From Podospora comata (lineage: Eukaryota > Ascomycota > Sordariomycetes > Sordariales > Podosporaceae): DNA of 64,000 bases. A program made the position numbers and the translations under genes. Location of the stretch: positions 434,001-498,000 of the forward strand of contig CP071493.1 in the NCBI GenBank assembly GCA_017354895.1, read 5' to 3'. Below the pieces are notes generated by a model, which ran no database searches, was not told the origin of the DNA, and saw nothing but the letters and a program-made list of their open reading frames with translations. Shown one piece after another: positions 1 through 10,552 of this stretch (the stretch's first letter is position 1; each line of letters opens with the position of its first letter).

Positions 1-1503
1 GAGAGCATGATACCATCGTCTCTTCAACCACTCGGAAAACGTTTCCGGCGTTCGACAACTGGGGAGATCCGGCTGCCGTCGACCGCTTTCTCGAGAAGCA
101 ATACCTTGTTCTGGCACCAGTGTTTCACACAGCTGGCCAGGCCCTGAAGTTGAACCGCAGTCATCCCCTACCTTTCGAGGAATGCACATGGAAGGCGAGT
201 GGGAGTGACGGCGTATCGGTCTATCATGGCAGACTTCATCCTTCCCACCAGTTGCCTCCTTTCACGGTAAGAAGTTCGTTTTGCGGCCCTGTCGCTTTCC
301 TGTACTAATTGCAAATGTTTAATGTAGACCAACTCAAACGACAGGATCGCTATCAAAGAAATCCCAGACAAGAAAGCCTTCGACCGAGAAAAGGAGAACC
401 TCGACAGAATCCAATCCTTACACCACAAGCATCTGATACGTCTTCTCGGAAGCTGCGAGAAAGGTTCCGTAAATTACTTCTTCTTCCCTTGGGCAGATGG
501 TGGTAATCTGAGGGACCTTTGGCACCTCCAAGGGGATGGCTCAGGCACGAGCTTGTGGACACCCCAGACCATTGCATGGGCTCTCGATCAAATGCTTGGT
601 CTCGTGGATGCCATCAGAATCCTTCACGACAATAGAATCCGCCATGGGGACATCAAACCCCAGAATATCCTTCACTTTCCTGAAGCCACCCAAGGATCCG
701 GTAAAATTGGAGGTAGACTTGTCCTTGCGGATGTCGGAGTGTCCAAGTTTCACCACGAGGCGACGGCTCTCAGAAACGAGGCCACAAACACTCGAGATGC
801 GACCATATCTTACGAAGCCCCTGAGGCTACCTCCGAGTTCAGAAACGGAAAGCCAAGGCCTCGTCGCTATGACATGTGGTCACTGGGCTGCATGTTTTTG
901 GAGTTTGTGGTCTGGCTTCAATACGAATTCGAGGCCGTCGAGATGTTTCGCAAACAGCGGATGCCGCGACGAGGAGACCCCAGGACAGCTCCTGGAAACT
1001 TCTTCACACAGTCCACCACCGACGATGGCCCGGCGACTATTCATTCCAAAGTGACTGATGCAATCGGGCTTCTGCGAGATGACCCTCGCTGCTGCAGTGA
1101 CGGGGACAGCACTACCGCTGTGGAGGATCTCATCACCTTGATTGAGCGAGATCTTTTGCAGATAGATCCTGAAAAGCGCGCCAAAGCACCTGCACTACAC
1201 AAGAACCTCAACCGGATTGTGCAACGGGCGCACCGGGACCCTCAGTACCTCTGCCGACTTGTCAACCCTTCCCCCGAGATTCCCAGGTTCTTCCAAAGGA
1301 GTAAGCAGAGAGATAGCAAAGGAAGTACTAGAAAGCTCTCTTTGTCATCCTCCTCGTCTGTCAGCAGTTATGCGGGCTCTTCATTTACGCCAACCGACAC
1401 AGGGAGAAGTCGACGGTCATCGGTTTCATCGGTCTCCCATGTTGGACGAATGTCAAAAATGTCTTTAGGTGAGGAGGCCGCGGTGATTGAGGAGGAATCA
1501 TGA
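1..1503 (+). CDS. Serine/threonine protein kinase-like protein, 5' end cut by window
   Basis: The visible part reads in frame from base 2 to 266, then from 328 to the TGA at 1501-1503. The 61-bp intron (267-327) has a gtaag donor and a TACTAATT branch site. The second exon holds a eukaryotic kinase domain: a VAIK-like AIKE lysine, HGDIKPQN catalytic loop, DVG in place of DFG, YEAPEA for the APE motif, and DMWSLGC of helix F. A Ser-rich basic tail of about 90 residues follows. The HRD arginine is Gly and the DFG phenylalanine is Val; both occur in divergent fungal kinases. Catalytic Asp, Asn and metal-binding Asp are kept, so activity is possible. The substrate is unknown. Such kinases in filamentous ascomycetes often sit beside ankyrin or NACHT modules, but the N-terminus lies outside the window. 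Confidence 0.85.
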
Positions 1504-2035
1504 TGCAAAAGAAAGGCCAATACGACAAAACTGTCTTTTGGTACTCTGCTGTCTTTCTTCACATTTCTGGGATGGAAAACGGCGCTCGGGTTGGTCACAG
1601 GTTATGAAAAAGGTCTTGGCTATCTTCTTTATTTTTATTACCAATAAAGCTAATTGTAGGCGACTCACCTACCTAGCTGCCTATTTCTTGGGATAGATCT
1701 ACCAATACGTTAAAGCTTCAATTCAGGATGTTGTTCATTTCCTCAATCTTCAGGCTGTGGAGTTTCATCACCTAGCCAACGCCTAACCATTGTTTAGTTT
1801 ACCCCCTACTCACCTTAATTTGTCCCACCGTGCAAGTTATTTTGTCCACAGTTTGACCGCTTACCTGCATCTGCAGCACTAGCACGCACCTGTCACGTGT
1901 TAATCCCAAGCCCCAAATTTTCTCCTCTAGCGATATCGCTTGTCCAGGGCGCTTCGCCAATCACCACTCACCTTGCCACAAGAAAACCCTAGGTACCTCA
2001 GTGACTGTTTTTGCTAAACTATTGATACGGTAACC
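1504..2035. other. Intergenic region, kinase 3' flank and Nudix upstream region
   Basis: No coding region is visible. A CACGTG E-box palindrome lies at 1894-1899, about 140 bp upstream of the Nudix start codon. Such a site can be bound by bHLH regulators, but a single hexamer is weak evidence. Confidence 0.4.
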
Positions 2036-3067
2036 ATGCGGACCAATCTAGAAATCGTCCAAGAGTGTGACAAGTTAGTTGACACCCCCCCAATTCTTGG
2101 TTTCAGCACAACTAATCACTGACATCATACCCCCTTACCTAGCTTCCCCTACCCCAACCTAACCAACAATACCGCCTACACCAAAGCCATTGAACCACTA
2201 TGGCTCTTCTTTCTCCCAGACGACCTAGAACCCCACGGCTTTCTCATCCAATCAGTAGTCGACCGCATGCCATGGACCCCCTCCTTCCGCCTCATCCCCG
2301 AAAGCAAACAAGTCCACCTTCTCAAATACCCCGGAAGAAAAGATTGGCAAACCGCCTGCAACGAAGCAATCGATGAAATCCTCGATCTTACCCGTGCCAA
2401 AAAGGTTTTCCCCCGCCTAGGCAAGAAAAGAGATGAGAAGTTCCCTATCGTCGGCGCCAAATTCGATATTGGGATCGAAAGGTCAGCGATGAGCTTGTTC
2501 GGGATTATTGGACAGGGTGCTCACATGACGGTTTACACTCGTACGTCATTGGGGGAGATGAAGTTCTGGATTCCGAGGCGGAATGCCAACAAGTCGACTT
2601 ATCCCAATATGCTGGATCAGGCTGTTGCTGGTGGGGTGGCGCAGGGGGAGACGCCGTTTGAGTGCATCGTTCGTGAGGCGGGGGAGGAGGCCGCGTTGGA
2701 TGAGGAGGTGGTGAGGAGGGATGTTGTTGCGGCGGGGACGGTGACGTGGTTCAATGTTTCTGACGAGAAGGCGGGTGGGGAGGTGGGTTTGATGAATCCG
2801 GGGGTATTGTATGTTTATGATCTGGAGGTTGGGCGAGAGGTGGTTTTCAAGCCGGTGGATGATGATATTCAGGCTTTTCATTTGATGAGTGTGGATGAGG
2901 TGAGAGATGCGATGAGGAATGGGGAGTTTAAGCCGAGTTGTGCCGCGGTCATGATGGATTTCTTTGTGAGGCATGGGTTTATCACGGCGGAGAATGAAGC
3001 GGATTATGTTGAGATTGTGTCGAGGCTGCATCGTAAGCTGCCGTTTAGAACCAGCCCTGGTTTTTGA
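2036..3067 (+). CDS. Nudix hydrolase with N-terminal DUF4743-like domain (YJR142W / thiamine diphosphate family)
   Basis: Two exons, 2036-2073 and 2143-3067, encode 320 residues; the join gives ...ECDN-FPYPNL in frame. The N-terminal 150 residues resemble the DUF4743 region that precedes the Nudix fold in budding yeast YJR142W and plant NUDT20/24-type proteins. The Nudix box lies at about residues 176-198: Gly, Glu, then REAGEEA. The usual Gly near its end is Ala, while the metal-binding REx-xEE glutamates are present. Yeast and plant relatives hydrolyse oxidised or damaged thiamine diphosphate, so a thiamine-repair role is inferred. No targeting peptide is evident, which suggests the cytosol. 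Calls of thiamine pyrophosphokinase for this family usually come from a shared N-terminal similarity and should be read with care. Confidence 0.85.
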
Positions 3068-3799
3068 TTGGGATACTACGAAATCGACAGTCTTCAGGAG
3101 CTTGGGGCACGGATTATGTCTACCAGTCATTTGGTGCCGTTGGTGGAGATTGCTGCTCAATCAGGGCCGCAGCCACCAATTTTCAAGCTCACAGTAGACA
3201 GGCTGTAGAACGTATTTGCACTGCGGACCCCGAGATCATCCCTTCTTTTTCGACCATCTCGCAAATGACGAAGAAAATAGGGTTGATCCGACCAGTCGGT
3301 GCCCAACCAGATTGGCCGAGGACGATCTTGAAACCTTGTCTTCAAAATCTCAAGCGCTGCAACGGTGCAACTTGGTGTTAGTCATTTTCCAGTTAGCGCA
3401 CATGCATGGCGTCGGGGTCGAGACCTCGGTGGATTTGAGGCTGAAAGAGCCGAACCCGGGAAGCGACGACAGTCAGTCTCAGCTCCTTCACAACAACCCA
3501 TGATTCCCAGTTGACATCTCAACGCCACTGAGTACCGATTGGCTCGAGTGAGCAAACTATCGATCTCTCTGCCGCAAGCGCCAAAACTAAAGCTGTCAAA
3601 TTTAGGGGACTTCCATGCTTCAGGCCCAGAGCGCCGAACCGGCAGATGGAAAACATGAGATGCGTGCCCCTTAGCAACATCTGTAATATGTAGTTATGTC
3701 GCTTCTTCCCCCTCTTCTCTTTGTGATTCCCCTTAGGTTGCTACGAGCCATTCACTCTTTCAATCATCGGCTCCTTTGATCCCCTAATAACGCAAAGCT
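3068..3799. other. Intergenic region upstream of the WSC gene
   Basis: There is no supported gene. The two open frames here (about 95-105 codons) have no splice logic and no recognisable motif. The last 100 bases are pyrimidine-rich (CTTCTTCCCCCTCTTCTC near 3703), as is usual just upstream of fungal start sites. Confidence 0.4.
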
Positions 3800-6460
3800 A
3801 TGGCTTTCACTCATTCAAGCCTACGGCTCTTGCCTCTAATCTCTCTGTTTCTTTCACTCGGTTCTGCCCTTCCCAGCAAGCACTTGAACCGACAGGCTGC
3901 GCCTTCCTACACTTCTCTCGGTTGCTTCAAGGACAACGAGGGTGGCCAAAGAGCGCTTACTGGCGGAAGCTACGCAGCTGATGACATGACTGTTGCCAGC
4001 TGCGCATCATTCTGCTCCAAGTTCGAGTTGTTTGCTGTCTCTTACGGCCGTGAGTGTTACTGCGGTCAATCAGTCACAAACGGCAACACCGAGGTGGATG
4101 CTGCCGACTGCTCTTTCCCATGTGGAGGAGATCCAAGCGAGAAATGCGGCGCTGGCAACAGGGTCAACCTGTACTCCAACGACAACCCATCGATTCGAAG
4201 CCCTGCAACTCTACCCGGCATTACTTCACTCGGCTGTTTCGTCGACACCGCTGCTCGCATCCTACCACACAACATCATCGGCACCGATGACATGACGGCT
4301 GCGAAATGCGCGGAGAATTGTGCTGATTACGACTTCTTTGGCACGCAATGGTCCCGCGAGTGCTTTTGTGGCTCGATCTTGCCAACAGAACAGGCAACAG
4401 CATCGGATTGCTCCATGCCTTGCTCAGGCGATGACAATGAGCTATGCGGTGCCGGCATGCGGTTGAATGTCTATAGCTTCGATAAGGAAACAACGACAAC
4501 CTCCTCCTCCGAGCCCACGTCTTTACCGACATCTGAACCTACACCCGTGGCCATCATCGATGGGTTCGAATACCTAGGTTGCTACAACGATAATGTCCCA
4601 CAACGCGTCTTGGGAGGAAAGGTTGTGGTGGATACCGCCATGACGCTGGAAAGATGTGCTTCGGAGTGCAAGGACGGCGGGTATGCACTTTTTGGCGTTC
4701 AGTACAGCTCCGAGTGCTTCTGTGGCACCTCTCTCGATGTCGATAGTGTTCAGGTCCCCGAGGCAGAATGTGCCATGGCATGCAGTGGTAACCCATTGCA
4801 GAAGTGTGGTGCTGGCAACCGGTTGAGTCTTTATGCTGATCCTGGCATTGAGCAAACCGAAACGACTAACCCGGAATCCATTGGCCAGTTTACTTACCGA
4901 TCTTGCTGGACGGATGATGTTGGCAACCGGTCTCTTGCGGATTTGGAGCACCGGACAGACGACATGACGGTAGCCAAATGCGCAGATATCTGCCAAGAAT
5001 ATACATACTTTGGTGTCGAGTATGGGAGGGAGTGCTACTGCGGTGACAAGCTTGTTGGTCAGGCTGCTTTGGAAAAAGAGTGCAGTGTTTTGTGCGTGGG
5101 TGGAGGTTATAACTGGTGTGGTGGACCTCTCCGGCTGAACCTGTATGCGAAAGAAGCTATCACTACAACTGCGTCCACTGTTTTCGAGACTTTCACGACC
5201 CCCGAGGTTGAATCAACTGCAGTGCCAGAGCCAACTACCACTGCCTCTGACATTATCACCACGGCAGATGAGCCATCAAGCACTGTTTCGGAAACCTTGA
5301 CCACAACAGTCGAGGAAATCTCGATCTCGACCGAAGAACCAGGCACCACGACTGAGGAATTCACCACAACAACCGAGGAGTCAACCATCTTAACCGAGGA
5401 GCCAACCGCATTGACCGAGGAATCAACCACGTCCACAGAGGAGCCGACCTCTCTAACCACCGAGGAGCCTACTACGACATTCACTGTTGAAGCGAGCACC
5501 ACCGTTGAACCGTCAACAACTTCGGACATGGTCTTGTCAACAACGACTCTGGTAAGCTCCCCTTCATTGGCCCCGACAACAACCGCGACTTCGACCACCA
5601 CGACACAAGGCCCCAGCTCAGTCACGATCACCAGATGTCCTCCAACCCCAACGTGGGTAGGAAGACCTGAGATGTGCTACGACAGCTCTCTCCCCGGTCA
5701 ATGCGAACTGCTTGCATCGACATTGTACCAACCTCAGGCGATGTCCATGTACTTGTCCAACTGTCACTACATTCTCACCCGCTATGGCCTGCAGCCAAAC
5801 CCGGTCACATGCTTCCCTACCTCAACAGCAACCAGTCCAGATGCCGCTGCTGCCACCTCGACTATCAGAAGTGTTCACTCATGCTTACGATCCTCCTATG
5901 TCTGCAGTAAAGCCATGACCTGCGAAACAAGCACCTATCCTGTCGGCCAGGTTCCCGTGCCAACTCAGAGCGTTGGCGTCGAGACTCTCAACGATGGTGG
6001 CTTCGAGAGCGGGCAATTTGGTAGCTGGAACTTGACTGGAGACACCAGGCTCTTGACTGGCCAAATCTCGGCTTTTCAGGCCAGGACAGGAAATCATAGC
6101 TACTATGTCTACAACCCCAACTATTACCATGCCGGCCTCGTGCTCACGAGACGAGTCGTCGGTGTGGAACCGGGAAAATCCTATCGTTTCAAGGCCAATG
6201 TTTGGATTTCGAATAATCAGGTCAACAACCATATCCAGCTGAATGTATCTCCGCCGGGGCTTGGTCAGCAGTTTATGCAGCGCTACAACACGGCGGGCGT
6301 GTGGAGGGAGATTGCAGTACATTTTACGACGACGTCTTCTTGGCTTGAGTTGCAGCTTACTGTTGTTGCACAGCCGATGTATATCAACAACCCGCAGCAG
6401 TGGGAGGGGCCGAATAATATCTTTATTGATGATATTAGTTTGGTGCGTTTGGGGTACTAG
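3800..6460 (+). CDS. Secreted WSC-domain protein with four WSC repeats, mucin-like stalk and C-terminal carbohydrate-binding-like domain
   Basis: A single exon encodes 886 residues. A signal peptide (hydrophobic core LLPLISLFLSLGSA) is followed by four cysteine-rich WSC domains at about 37-127, 142-229, 255-346 and 364-450, each with the ECYCG / ECFCG and (C)GAGNR-type signatures. Residues 452-610 are Thr/Ser/Glu-rich and likely O-glycosylated. A cysteine-containing linker follows. The C-terminal 150 residues (NDGGFESGQFGSWN...IFIDDISLV) match the start and end motifs of CBM4_9-like jelly-roll domains. There is no transmembrane helix or GPI signal at the end, so it is probably secreted or wall-bound rather than a Wsc1-type stress sensor. 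WSC domains bind glycans; the ligand here is unknown. Confidence 0.9.
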   Translation: MAFTHSSLRLLPLISLFLSLGSALPSKHLNRQAAPSYTSLGCFKDNEGGQRALTGGSYAADDMTVASCASFCSKFELFAVSYGRECYCGQSVTNGNTEVDAADCSFPCGGDPSEKCGAGNRVNLYSNDNPSIRSPATLPGITSLGCFVDTAARILPHNIIGTDDMTAAKCAENCADYDFFGTQWSRECFCGSILPTEQATASDCSMPCSGDDNELCGAGMRLNVYSFDKETTTTSSSEPTSLPTSEPTPVAIIDGFEYLGCYNDNVPQRVLGGKVVVDTAMTLERCASECKDGGYALFGVQYSSECFCGTSLDVDSVQVPEAECAMACSGNPLQKCGAGNRLSLYADPGIEQTETTNPESIGQFTYRSCWTDDVGNRSLADLEHRTDDMTVAKCADICQEYTYFGVEYGRECYCGDKLVGQAALEKECSVLCVGGGYNWCGGPLRLNLYAKEAITTTASTVFETFTTPEVESTAVPEPTTTASDIITTADEPSSTVSETLTTTVEEISISTEEPGTTTEEFTTTTEESTILTEEPTALTEESTTSTEEPTSLTTEEPTTTFTVEASTTVEPSTTSDMVLSTTTLVSSPSLAPTTTATSTTTTQGPSSVTITRCPPTPTWVGRPEMCYDSSLPGQCELLASTLYQPQAMSMYLSNCHYILTRYGLQPNPVTCFPTSTATSPDAAAATSTIRSVHSCLRSSYVCSKAMTCETSTYPVGQVPVPTQSVGVETLNDGGFESGQFGSWNLTGDTRLLTGQISAFQARTGNHSYYVYNPNYYHAGLVLTRRVVGVEPGKSYRFKANVWISNNQVNNHIQLNVSPPGLGQQFMQRYNTAGVWREIAVHFTTTSSWLELQLTVVAQPMYINNPQQWEGPNNIFIDDISLVRLGY

Positions 6461-6988
6461 TTGGAGTTGGTTGAGGACGGTTTTGGGTATAGAGACGAGG
6501 CTTGCAATCTTCAGACCATAAGCACGTGGTGTGGTCTTTCATTTCTTGCTACTGAGTAATCCCTTGTGCTCTTTGGGCAAGTGTACATGTGCACTGCATA
6601 TCTGAGCAAAGAATGTTTTTAGAACATCAAATTCAGAACAAAGCCTGCCATTTCAGGTCCCCTTCCCGACAATTACATCCTCTTTCTATGCTTGCCAATC
6701 CGTCTCCTGTGCAGTGTTGCTTTACAACTGCTCTGCATTCCAGCGTTATATATGCCTTCCAAATATTTGAAGGCAGCCTGCACTGTGATATCTCCTGCTG
6801 AAGCCAGCCACCATTTGACAGCCGCGCTTGAAGAAGAGTACCAAGGGTGAAGGCTCCGTCAAAGGTCGAGAGAGAATAGTAAGCCGAGAAGAGGTTATGT
6901 GCCGAGACGAAAGAGCCTGACCACTGCTGATAACTTGGGATGAAAGCTGGAAAAGGTGCTGAAAGGGTCGGCGTCCCCAAGAGAACAG
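6461..6988. other. Intergenic region
   Basis: Contains the 3' flank of the WSC gene. The 115-codon minus-strand frame at 6633-6980 has no resemblance to the C-terminal domain expected for the neighbouring coiled-coil relic and is not called as a gene. Confidence 0.35.
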
Positions 6989-7613
6989 TTAATGCATCAA
7001 GTTAAAAGATCCATCCTCGCTGGTAGCACCTATAGTGGGTTAGTACCATTGTTGTGCAGAGCAATGCGTATGAAACTTACTCTCGATCTGTAGCAGGCTC
7101 AAGATCTTGTCGAGATTTGTGTTGATGGCTGCCTCTGTCTTGTCGATAGCCTTGACCATGGCTTCGGAGGACCTCACCATAGTCCTGGCTTGCACCATGT
7201 TCATCAGTGGAGGCCTGAATGTCGACAAAGTTATCCTCCTGCCTCTCCAACTCGCTTTTCCGGTGCTCCAAGTACATCTTTTCTTTGACCAAGGCCATCT
7301 CGGCATCCTTGACAGCTTTCTCCCGGGCCACGATGGTGGCGAGTGTGTTTTTGTTGTTACCAGCTTGCTGCAAGAGCTTCCACAACCTCTCCTCCTCGGC
7401 CTTGGGGCCAGATCTGACAGCCTCGTTGATGCTCTTGAGGTCGCTCACGATTGGCTCCCTCTTGTTTTCGTCGGAAACGCACTTTTGCAGAATGGTAATC
7501 TGCGAGCTGGTGATGACCTGTCTGAGCTCGAGCAAACACGTGAGCTTATCTGGATCGCTCCCGAACGCGGCTTTCTCCTTCCTCAAATTCAAGCAAACAT
7601 CCTCAGCATGTTG
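6989..7613 (-). pseudogene. Relic of the coiled-coil family (copy A)
   Basis: The minus strand encodes about 170 residues of coiled coil (LLELRQVITSSQITILQKC ... EKMYLEHRKSELERQ) that parallels copy B at 8433-9489 segment by segment. No in-frame ATG exists at the 5' end. The reading frame changes near 7205: after DNFVDIQASTDEHG the homology to copy B's STETRDTISKTETAL segment continues in the +1 frame as SSEAMVKAIDKTEAAIN. The conserved intron after the coiled coil is kept, with a GTAAGT donor and a perfect TACTAAC branch site (about 7030-7080). Only about 14 codons (ATSEDGSFNLMH) follow it, so the C-terminal domain is lost. The copy is best read as a 5'-truncated, frameshifted, 3'-truncated paralogue. 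Confidence 0.6.
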
Positions 7614-8432
7614 GTGGGTATACGGAGAACATGGAGGTACACATTTTCATGTCACTGTGTAAGGTAGCTAGCTGTATCATAACCAAAACCAAGAGATGAA
7701 AGGTGGTTATGACATTTCTTCAGGGAGATATGGGTAGGTAACCAGTGATATCAGATACTTCCACACTCCATGCGTCAGACATTGGCCATTACAGGCATTT
7801 GGGGTCATGATCGCTTTGGTACCTCTCGTGGTCTATTCATTCTAGAATCCAAGTTGATTATTTAGGGGCTAGATATAAAGCATCCAGTATGTGGGTACTT
7901 CAGTGTTGAGGGAGCCCTTAGGTTCGGGAATATCAATCAGCTTGGATCAGCAACAATGGGGACCATGTTGAGTGGACATGAAGATGTGCCTTATGCAGAG
8001 AGTCTATACAGCTAGGTACATATATGGTCAGCAGACCCGAGACCGCGGCGTGCTTGATGCTGAAGAAAATGCGGAGAACTCGCACCTGAACTGTTCGAAG
8101 TTTCTCGCCCTGATTATTGAACCCCATAATTATATATCATTGACCCACAGACCGGCTTTCTTTCGTTGTCTTCCTACTCACCCTCTCGCGACTTGAAAAG
8201 AGCCCTCTCTCCCCAACTAGGACACCTCTTTCGACTCTTCATCACCTCGCGGCATTTGTCAAGCGGTAGACCCGTTCTCTCTCAGGCCGCAGCTAGGTAC
8301 TAGATATTCCAGTGTCAAGGCGTTTCTTTTGGTTTCTTTTGGGATTTTCAGCATGTCGACTAACTCATCAATAGCCACTCCACTTCCCTCTTGGCCCCTC
8401 GATTCACTCTTCCACCGCGCCATTTATCAACA
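7614..8432. other. Spacer between divergent coiled-coil copies A and B
   Basis: This is the shared upstream region of two paralogues facing away from each other. It is richer in A+T than its gene-rich surroundings and no ORF of note is seen. A pyrimidine-rich stretch just before 8433 resembles a fungal promoter tail. Confidence 0.35.
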
Positions 8433-9489
8433 ATGTCCAGCCAGATCAACCAAGGTCTCCAGGAATAGTTCCGCCTTGTTTCGGAGACTTTGAAACGCAT
8501 CGACCAAGAGACAGAGCGTGATGATGGTTCTCGCTTGATCGAGCTGAATGAACTCCGCAGTGTCATCCTGTGCGGCCAAGGCACAACCATTCTCAACAAC
8601 ATTCTTGATGCCCAAGCCAAAGTGGACGCCGCGACCCGCAATCTTGAAGCCCGAAACAAAGAGCTGTTTGAGCTGGAACGCTCCATTGAGGAGAATCGTT
8701 CTGCTTTGAAGCAGAAGGAGGATGACTTGGTGCGCGACCTTAACGCACAGCGTCGTGTTCTGGAGCAAGAGAAGATGGATCTTCAGATCCAAAAGCAAGC
8801 CTTCCTTGACGCCCAGTCTATTTCCACTGAGACTCGAGACACGATCTCGAAGACGGAGACTGCCCTCGCCGGTATTATGGCAGCCCAGAGCAAGTTTGAG
8901 TCAGACCTTGGCACACTGCTGAAGGCCAGTAATGGTACATAATCCCAAATTCCTTACCTATCGATGCAAGAGACCACTAACACCTGTGACAGCCGGTAAG
9001 GAGATGGCGCCTCCGCGAAAGAGAGCCAGGACTCAAGACGGCATCGAAGTTGACAGGGTTCAACTTCCCCCAAAGGTGCTCGCGTTCCAAGAGAAGCGGC
9101 TGGAACATCTGACATGGCTTGCTGGTGCCGCAGTTATCATTGAGGGCAGTCTGTGGTATCGCAAAAGCAACATTGAGACCGGCATTTGCATCATGAATCT
9201 CATATCCTCTAATGGCAAGTGGATTGAGAGCTTCCACGCTTTCTGCAGGAGTGAGAATGGCCTCGAGCATCCGGTGGCTTATTGCTTCTATGCGATTCTC
9301 GAAAGCGATCGGAATACCCCTTGGATTCTCGGGGGCGGATGTCACTGTCCACAGCATCGTTTTCCTTGGTCAAGTGAAGGAGGGAACTGCATTGAAATTA
9401 TCAAGATGGATGCTGCGGAGAGTTATGGGACGATTATGCTCGTTTTTGATGGTGTCAAGATCGTTTTTGATGATGTTAAGAGCCACTGA
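8433..9489 (+). pseudogene. Coiled-coil family member, copy B, interrupted by an early in-frame TAG
   Basis: From ATG 8433 the frame reads MSSQINQGLQE, then TAG at 8466-8468, then FRLVSETLKRIDQ and on without interruption. Exon 1 ends at 8934, intron 8935-8992 has a CCACTAACACC branch region, and exon 2 is 8993-9489. There is no further in-frame ATG until far into the coiled coil, so the rest would need read-through, a non-ATG start such as TTG 8490, or an unseen upstream exon. Exon 1 is a long heptad coiled coil (about 150 residues). Exon 2 begins with a basic patch (APPRKRART), a possible nuclear signal, then a 140-residue domain aligning with copy C (EHLT..., NIE.GI..., FH.F, YC.YA..E, CHCP, FDG). 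Function is unknown. The clean frame after the stop suggests a young lesion. Confidence 0.6.
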
Positions 9490-10095
9490 GACGGTTGCTT
9501 TTTATCTGGACACACTCAAGATATAGAGACTATGTCCTTTTTCTCTGCTCGTTTGTCAAGGAAGAAAAGTGATGCGTGAAACCGATAGCTGAGGCATTTC
9601 ACATACCTGCTTAAGGTGGATATGTTGTCCGAAGGCTCTCAGGATAGCTAGGTAGTTTAGTCTGAAAACCCTCATGGCTTTCAGAAACAGGAGATTGGGG
9701 TCCGGCGAAGCACTGTTTGTATACTTCCATTAAGTTGAATATCAGCATCAAGCACTCCTTCGAGGATGGTCGCCAATGCCCTGATGGCATCTGGCCTTGA
9801 AGGAATAAAATTTAGGGGAACTGTGTTCAGAGACCCAAAGTTTATATGGCGAGATCAAACTTACTTAACAGCGCCAAGGAGATCTAAAAGTTGTCCTGAG
9901 TGGTTTTAGCAGCAACGGCATTGAAAGTCAGCGATGTAGCTAGGCTATAGGTATATGAACAGTGGGAAAGTCTGCTTCATTTTGTGAGTTCTGCTCAATT
10001 TGCTGGATCTCCAATGGAATTCCAAGATACGATGATTGCCATTGTTCATTGTGCACAATATGGATAGGGGAGCAGGCCGCAAAGACGTCATTGGA
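9490..10095. other. Intergenic region with possible further family fragment
   Basis: No intact gene. On the minus strand around 9690-9815 one frame reads PDAIRALATILEGVLDAD, which weakly recalls the end of the family coiled coil in copies A and B. The match is too short to call. Confidence 0.25.
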
Positions 10096-10193
10096 GCAGA
10101 CATGGCCGAGTGGTCTAAGGCGATGGTTTTAAGTTACATTTAACTTTATCACCATTATCGAGAGATGCGTGGGTTCGAACCCCACTGTCTGCA
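10096..10193 (+). tRNA. tRNA-Leu(UAA) with a 16-nt intron
   Basis: The acceptor stem GCAGACA (10096-10102) pairs perfectly with TGTCTGC (10186-10192). The anticodon stem is ATGGT/ACCAT, and anticodon TAA is at 10130-10132. An intron of about 16 nt (10134-10149) sits in the usual place after base 37. A long variable arm (ATC-GAGA-GAT) marks it as type II and the T arm is GTGGG TTCGAAC CCCAC. B box GGTTCGAAC and A box TGGCCGAGTGG are canonical. It decodes UUA and UUG leucine codons. Confidence 0.95.
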
Positions 10194-10552
10194 GATATTT
10201 TTAATGATTTTTGGCACTGAAAAATATGTTTTTCACAATGATGTGTTTCTTTTTGATTGAGTTCACAACGGCATTATGTAAGTCTTATAAAGGGGTTTGA
10301 ATATACTGGGCTTTTTGCGTAGAACGGAGAAGGAATGCTGTAACAGAAAACTCATCGGTTTGCTCCGAACCATTTAGAACAGAAGAAGCCTTCTACTACT
10401 CATAGCAACTCATCCGAGCATTCATATTTTGGCGCGTTACCGAGCGGTTGAGCAACTACCTAGTCTTCTCAACCAAGCCAGATAACGAGTGCAGTAAACA
10501 ACCAACAATAAAAGACGATACGGTGTTTAAGGATCATCGCCTGAAGCCTAAG
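10194..10552. other. AT-rich spacer upstream of relic D
   Basis: No coiled-coil exon equivalent to that of copies B or C can be recognised here, so relic D lacks a visible exon 1. Nothing else stands out. Confidence 0.3.

Noticed and set aside
6633-6980. 115-codon minus-strand frame next to coiled-coil copy A
   Set aside because: It was considered as the missing C-terminal domain of copy A, but shows no alignment to the domain in copies B or C.
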